16,015 nucleotides of DNA from Bacteroidales bacterium (GTDB lineage Bacteria > Bacteroidota > Bacteroidia > Bacteroidales > UBA932), in NCBI GenBank assembly GCA_017478685.1, contig JAFVDC010000070.1:1-16015 (forward strand), in the 5' to 3' direction. The notes under the pieces are model-generated. The model saw nothing but the letters and a program-made list of their open reading frames with translations. It did not search any database and was not told the DNA's origin. Numbering within the stretch: position 1 is the first letter of the stretch; each line of letters starts with the position of its first letter. The translations under genes and the position numbers were made by a program. Positions 13,995 to 16,015 of the stretch are shown here, piece after piece.

Positions 13995-16015
13995 ATGGGT
14001 GTCCAAACCGTATATAAAAAACTGAGAATCCTGGCCCTGTCCCTTTTTCTTGTCCCGTCTGCCGCCATGGCCGACAGTTTCTACTGCAAGCGCGTGGACA
14101 TCAAGGAGGGCCTTTCGCAGCCAAGCGTCACTTCCATCATTTCAGACAACCAGGGTGCGGTTTGGATAGGCACAAGGTTCGGCCTCAACAAGTACCGGAG
14201 CAACAGGATAAGCATAGAGGGGACAGACTATGTGTACTCCCTTTTCCGGGATTCAAGGGACAACCTTTGGGCCGGAACGGAGAACGGGCTCTTTGTAAAA
14301 GGGCCCGGCGCAGACGGCTTCCGGCAGGTTGCAGGGCATACCATAGTCCACTGTGCCCTGGAGGCCGGCGGGGGCGTGTATTTCGGCACTTCCGAAGGCC
14401 TTCATTTCTATGATCCGGACACCGGAGAGTTTACAAGGGAGCGCGTGCACATAGACGGCGCCTTTGTGGTAAGGATATTCCCGCTGGACGGCGGTCGTTT
14501 TCTCATAGTGGACAGGGGGCTCGGGCTCATGGTGTTTTCCCCTGAGGACAATTCTTTGGAAAAGCTGCATGTCCCCGGCCTGGAGCAGTCCATCATCATG
14601 GACGGCTGCATCTATGACTCCCACCTTTATCTTGCCATATATAACAGGGGGCTCCATGAGGTGGACCTTGGGCGGAAGGAGGTTGTGAGGGAGTTCAGGA
14701 GTTCAACTTCCGGCCTTTCCTTTGACATCATCCTCTCCCTTATGGAAATCGACGGCCGGCTGTGGATGGGAACAGATGGCGGCGGAATTTGCATCCTGGA
14801 CCATGGCACAATCCGTAAGCTTGATGAAATTCCCTCAGGCTCAGTTACTTGTCTTTACCACGATTCCCGCGGAACAGTGTGGGCCGGGACCGTGAGAAAC
14901 GGGGCGTTTTCCTTAAAGACCACCGATATCCGCCAGTATCCGCTTTCCGGAAACGTTGTAAACAGCATCTGGAAGGCCGGTAACGGGGATGTGTGGATAG
15001 GGACGGACGGCATGGGGGTTACCCTTTTCCGGCCGGGCAGTTCAGCCATGACGGATTTCCCCGGGCAGGAGGGCGTGAAAGTGCATTCGCTTACGGAATT
15101 CGATGGCAGGCGCCTTGTCCTTTCGGTCTACAGCCAGGGGCTTCAGCTCTTTGACAAAAAGACCGGGCGGCGTTCTCCTTTCCTTATTGTAAATGCCGAA
15201 ACTAACGCTCAGGAGTGCTCCAGCGGCGGTTCGCCAAACATCTATGCCCTTCCGGATGGCAAAATCCTCATCCTTGCCATCAGGACCTTCCTGTACGATG
15301 TCCGACAAAACCGTTTTTCCCGTTTCAACGTTGGAAAAGAATGGCTGGACGTATCCGAAATGACCCTTTTCGGCCAGGACAACAATGGCTTTTATTACGC
15401 CTTTTCCCAGGGCGGAATATTTAGGATAGACGTCAATAAACTTGACATAGAGCGCATTTATGAGTTTTCCGGTGGCCAGACCATCAACTGTGCTACGCTT
15501 GCCGTAAACGGCACTTTCTGGATAGGGACCAACCGCGGGCTTTTCTCCTTGAAAAAAGGGGCCGAAAAACTTGAACCCGTAACAACCAACCAGTTCTCCC
15601 GGGTAACCCAGCTCAAGGCATGGCAGGACGGCCGCCTCTGGATAGCCGCGGACAACATGCTCTTCAGCATGGAAAGCGGCTCCCGCATAGAGATTTTCGA
15701 TGAAAGCGACGGTTTCCCGGCCAATGAGATCCTGTCTACAAGCATCTCCAACACATGGGAAGACCAGGCTGTGTACCTTGGCGGCACCGGCGGTTTTGTA
15801 AGGATAGACACGCGGGCGGCATCAAGGGAAAACCCATCCCTGGAACTGGGCCTTTACGAGGTCAGCGTTTCCGGAGAGCGCCTTGATTGCAGTACCGACG
15901 GCTCCGTCAGGATCCCCTGGAACTACGGAACCCTCCTTGTGGGCGTCAACCTCAAGGGAATAGACCCTTTCCAAAAGGAAATGTACCGTTTTGAGGTTAC
16001 GGGGGCGGGCTCTCC
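13995..16015 (+). CDS. Sensor part of a probable hybrid two-component system (Reg_prop / Y_Y_Y), cut by right edge
   Basis: An open frame of at least 673 codons with no stop. A signal sequence (LALSLFLVPSAAMA, cleavage near residue 26) leads into two-component propeller repeats: SVTSIISDNQGAVWIGTRFG (44-63), then YSLFRDSRDNLWAGTENGLF, SLMEIDGRLWMGTDGGG, CLYHDSRGTVWAGT, SIWKAGNGDVWIGTDGMG, FWIGTNRGLFSL and others, consistent with two seven-bladed propellers. From about residue 615 (ENPSLELGLYEVSVSGERL ... MYRFEVTG) the Y_Y_Y domain begins. In complete proteins a membrane segment, histidine kinase, receiver and AraC-type DNA-binding domain follow; these are outside the window, so a plain sensor kinase is not excluded. 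It is divergent from susC, the usual position for the operon's own regulator, which binds a glycan fragment in the periplasm. Confidence 0.92.
   Translation, partial: MGVQTVYKKLRILALSLFLVPSAAMADSFYCKRVDIKEGLSQPSVTSIISDNQGAVWIGTRFGLNKYRSNRISIEGTDYVYSLFRDSRDNLWAGTENGLFVKGPGADGFRQVAGHTIVHCALEAGGGVYFGTSEGLHFYDPDTGEFTRERVHIDGAFVVRIFPLDGGRFLIVDRGLGLMVFSPEDNSLEKLHVPGLEQSIIMDGCIYDSHLYLAIYNRGLHEVDLGRKEVVREFRSSTSGLSFDIILSLMEIDGRLWMGTDGGGICILDHGTIRKLDEIPSGSVTCLYHDSRGTVWAGTVRNGAFSLKTTDIRQYPLSGNVVNSIWKAGNGDVWIGTDGMGVTLFRPGSSAMTDFPGQEGVKVHSLTEFDGRRLVLSVYSQGLQLFDKKTGRRSPFLIVNAETNAQECSSGGSPNIYALPDGKILILAIRTFLYDVRQNRFSRFNVGKEWLDVSEMTLFGQDNNGFYYAFSQGGIFRIDVNKLDIERIYEFSGGQTINCATLAVNGTFWIGTNRGLFSLKKGAEKLEPVTTNQFSRVTQLKAWQDGRLWIAADNMLFSMESGSRIEIFDESDGFPANEILSTSISNTWEDQAVYLGGTGGFVRIDTRAASRENPSLELGLYEVSVSGERLDCSTDGSVRIPWNYGTLLVGVNLKGIDPFQKEMYRFEVTGAGS

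Overview
The window looks like a chromosomal fragment of a Bacteroidota bacterium, probably order Bacteroidales. The evidence is a SusC/SusD pair, a divergent sensor with Reg_prop and Y_Y_Y domains, many short-spaced lipoprotein genes with Cys lipoboxes, Bacteroidota-type -7 elements (TAnnTTTG) and almost no Shine-Dalgarno sequences. The DNA is fairly GC-rich for the order. Genus and family cannot be decided from the sequence alone. I see no tRNA, rRNA, CRISPR array, insertion sequence or integrase.

Region 1 (1-2014, + strand): an EF-G paralogue of the EF-G2 type known from Bacteroides, cut by the left edge. It is interrupted by a single in-frame TAA at 668-670, exactly where the family has a Glu codon. 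Both sides stay in the same frame and look well conserved. A strong intrinsic terminator follows at 2056-2089.

Region 2 (2166-3760, + strand): a compact peroxide-defence operon. A Bacteroidota promoter overlaps a perfect palindrome and drives a ferritin-like protein that has lost most ferroxidase ligands, then a thioredoxin-type glutathione peroxidase carrying a lipoprotein-like signal, then an OhrR-type MarR repressor with its sensing Cys. The last two genes overlap by one base. The operon ends tail-to-tail, with a 4-bp overlap of stop codons, against region 3.

Region 3 (3757-13893, - strand): a tightly packed six-gene polysaccharide-utilisation-type operon, read right to left: susC, susD, a lipoprotein with two tandem GH16-like domains, a lipoprotein with a fimbrillin-like N-terminus, an arylsulfotransferase-like (ASST) beta-propeller lipoprotein, and a nucleotide-sugar dehydratase/epimerase. 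Gaps are 12, 6 and 25 nt, then overlaps of 11 and 14 nt, so one transcript is likely. An ASST-like protein and a nucleotide-sugar enzyme at the end of a susCD operon is an unusual combination, and is the best candidate here for an undescribed system.

Region 4 (13894-16015): a 101-bp divergent intergenic region with a perfect 14-bp palindrome, a direct repeat and a -7 element, followed by the periplasmic sensor half of a probable hybrid two-component regulator on the + strand, cut by the right edge. By analogy with other loci it would sense a glycan breakdown product and switch on region 3.
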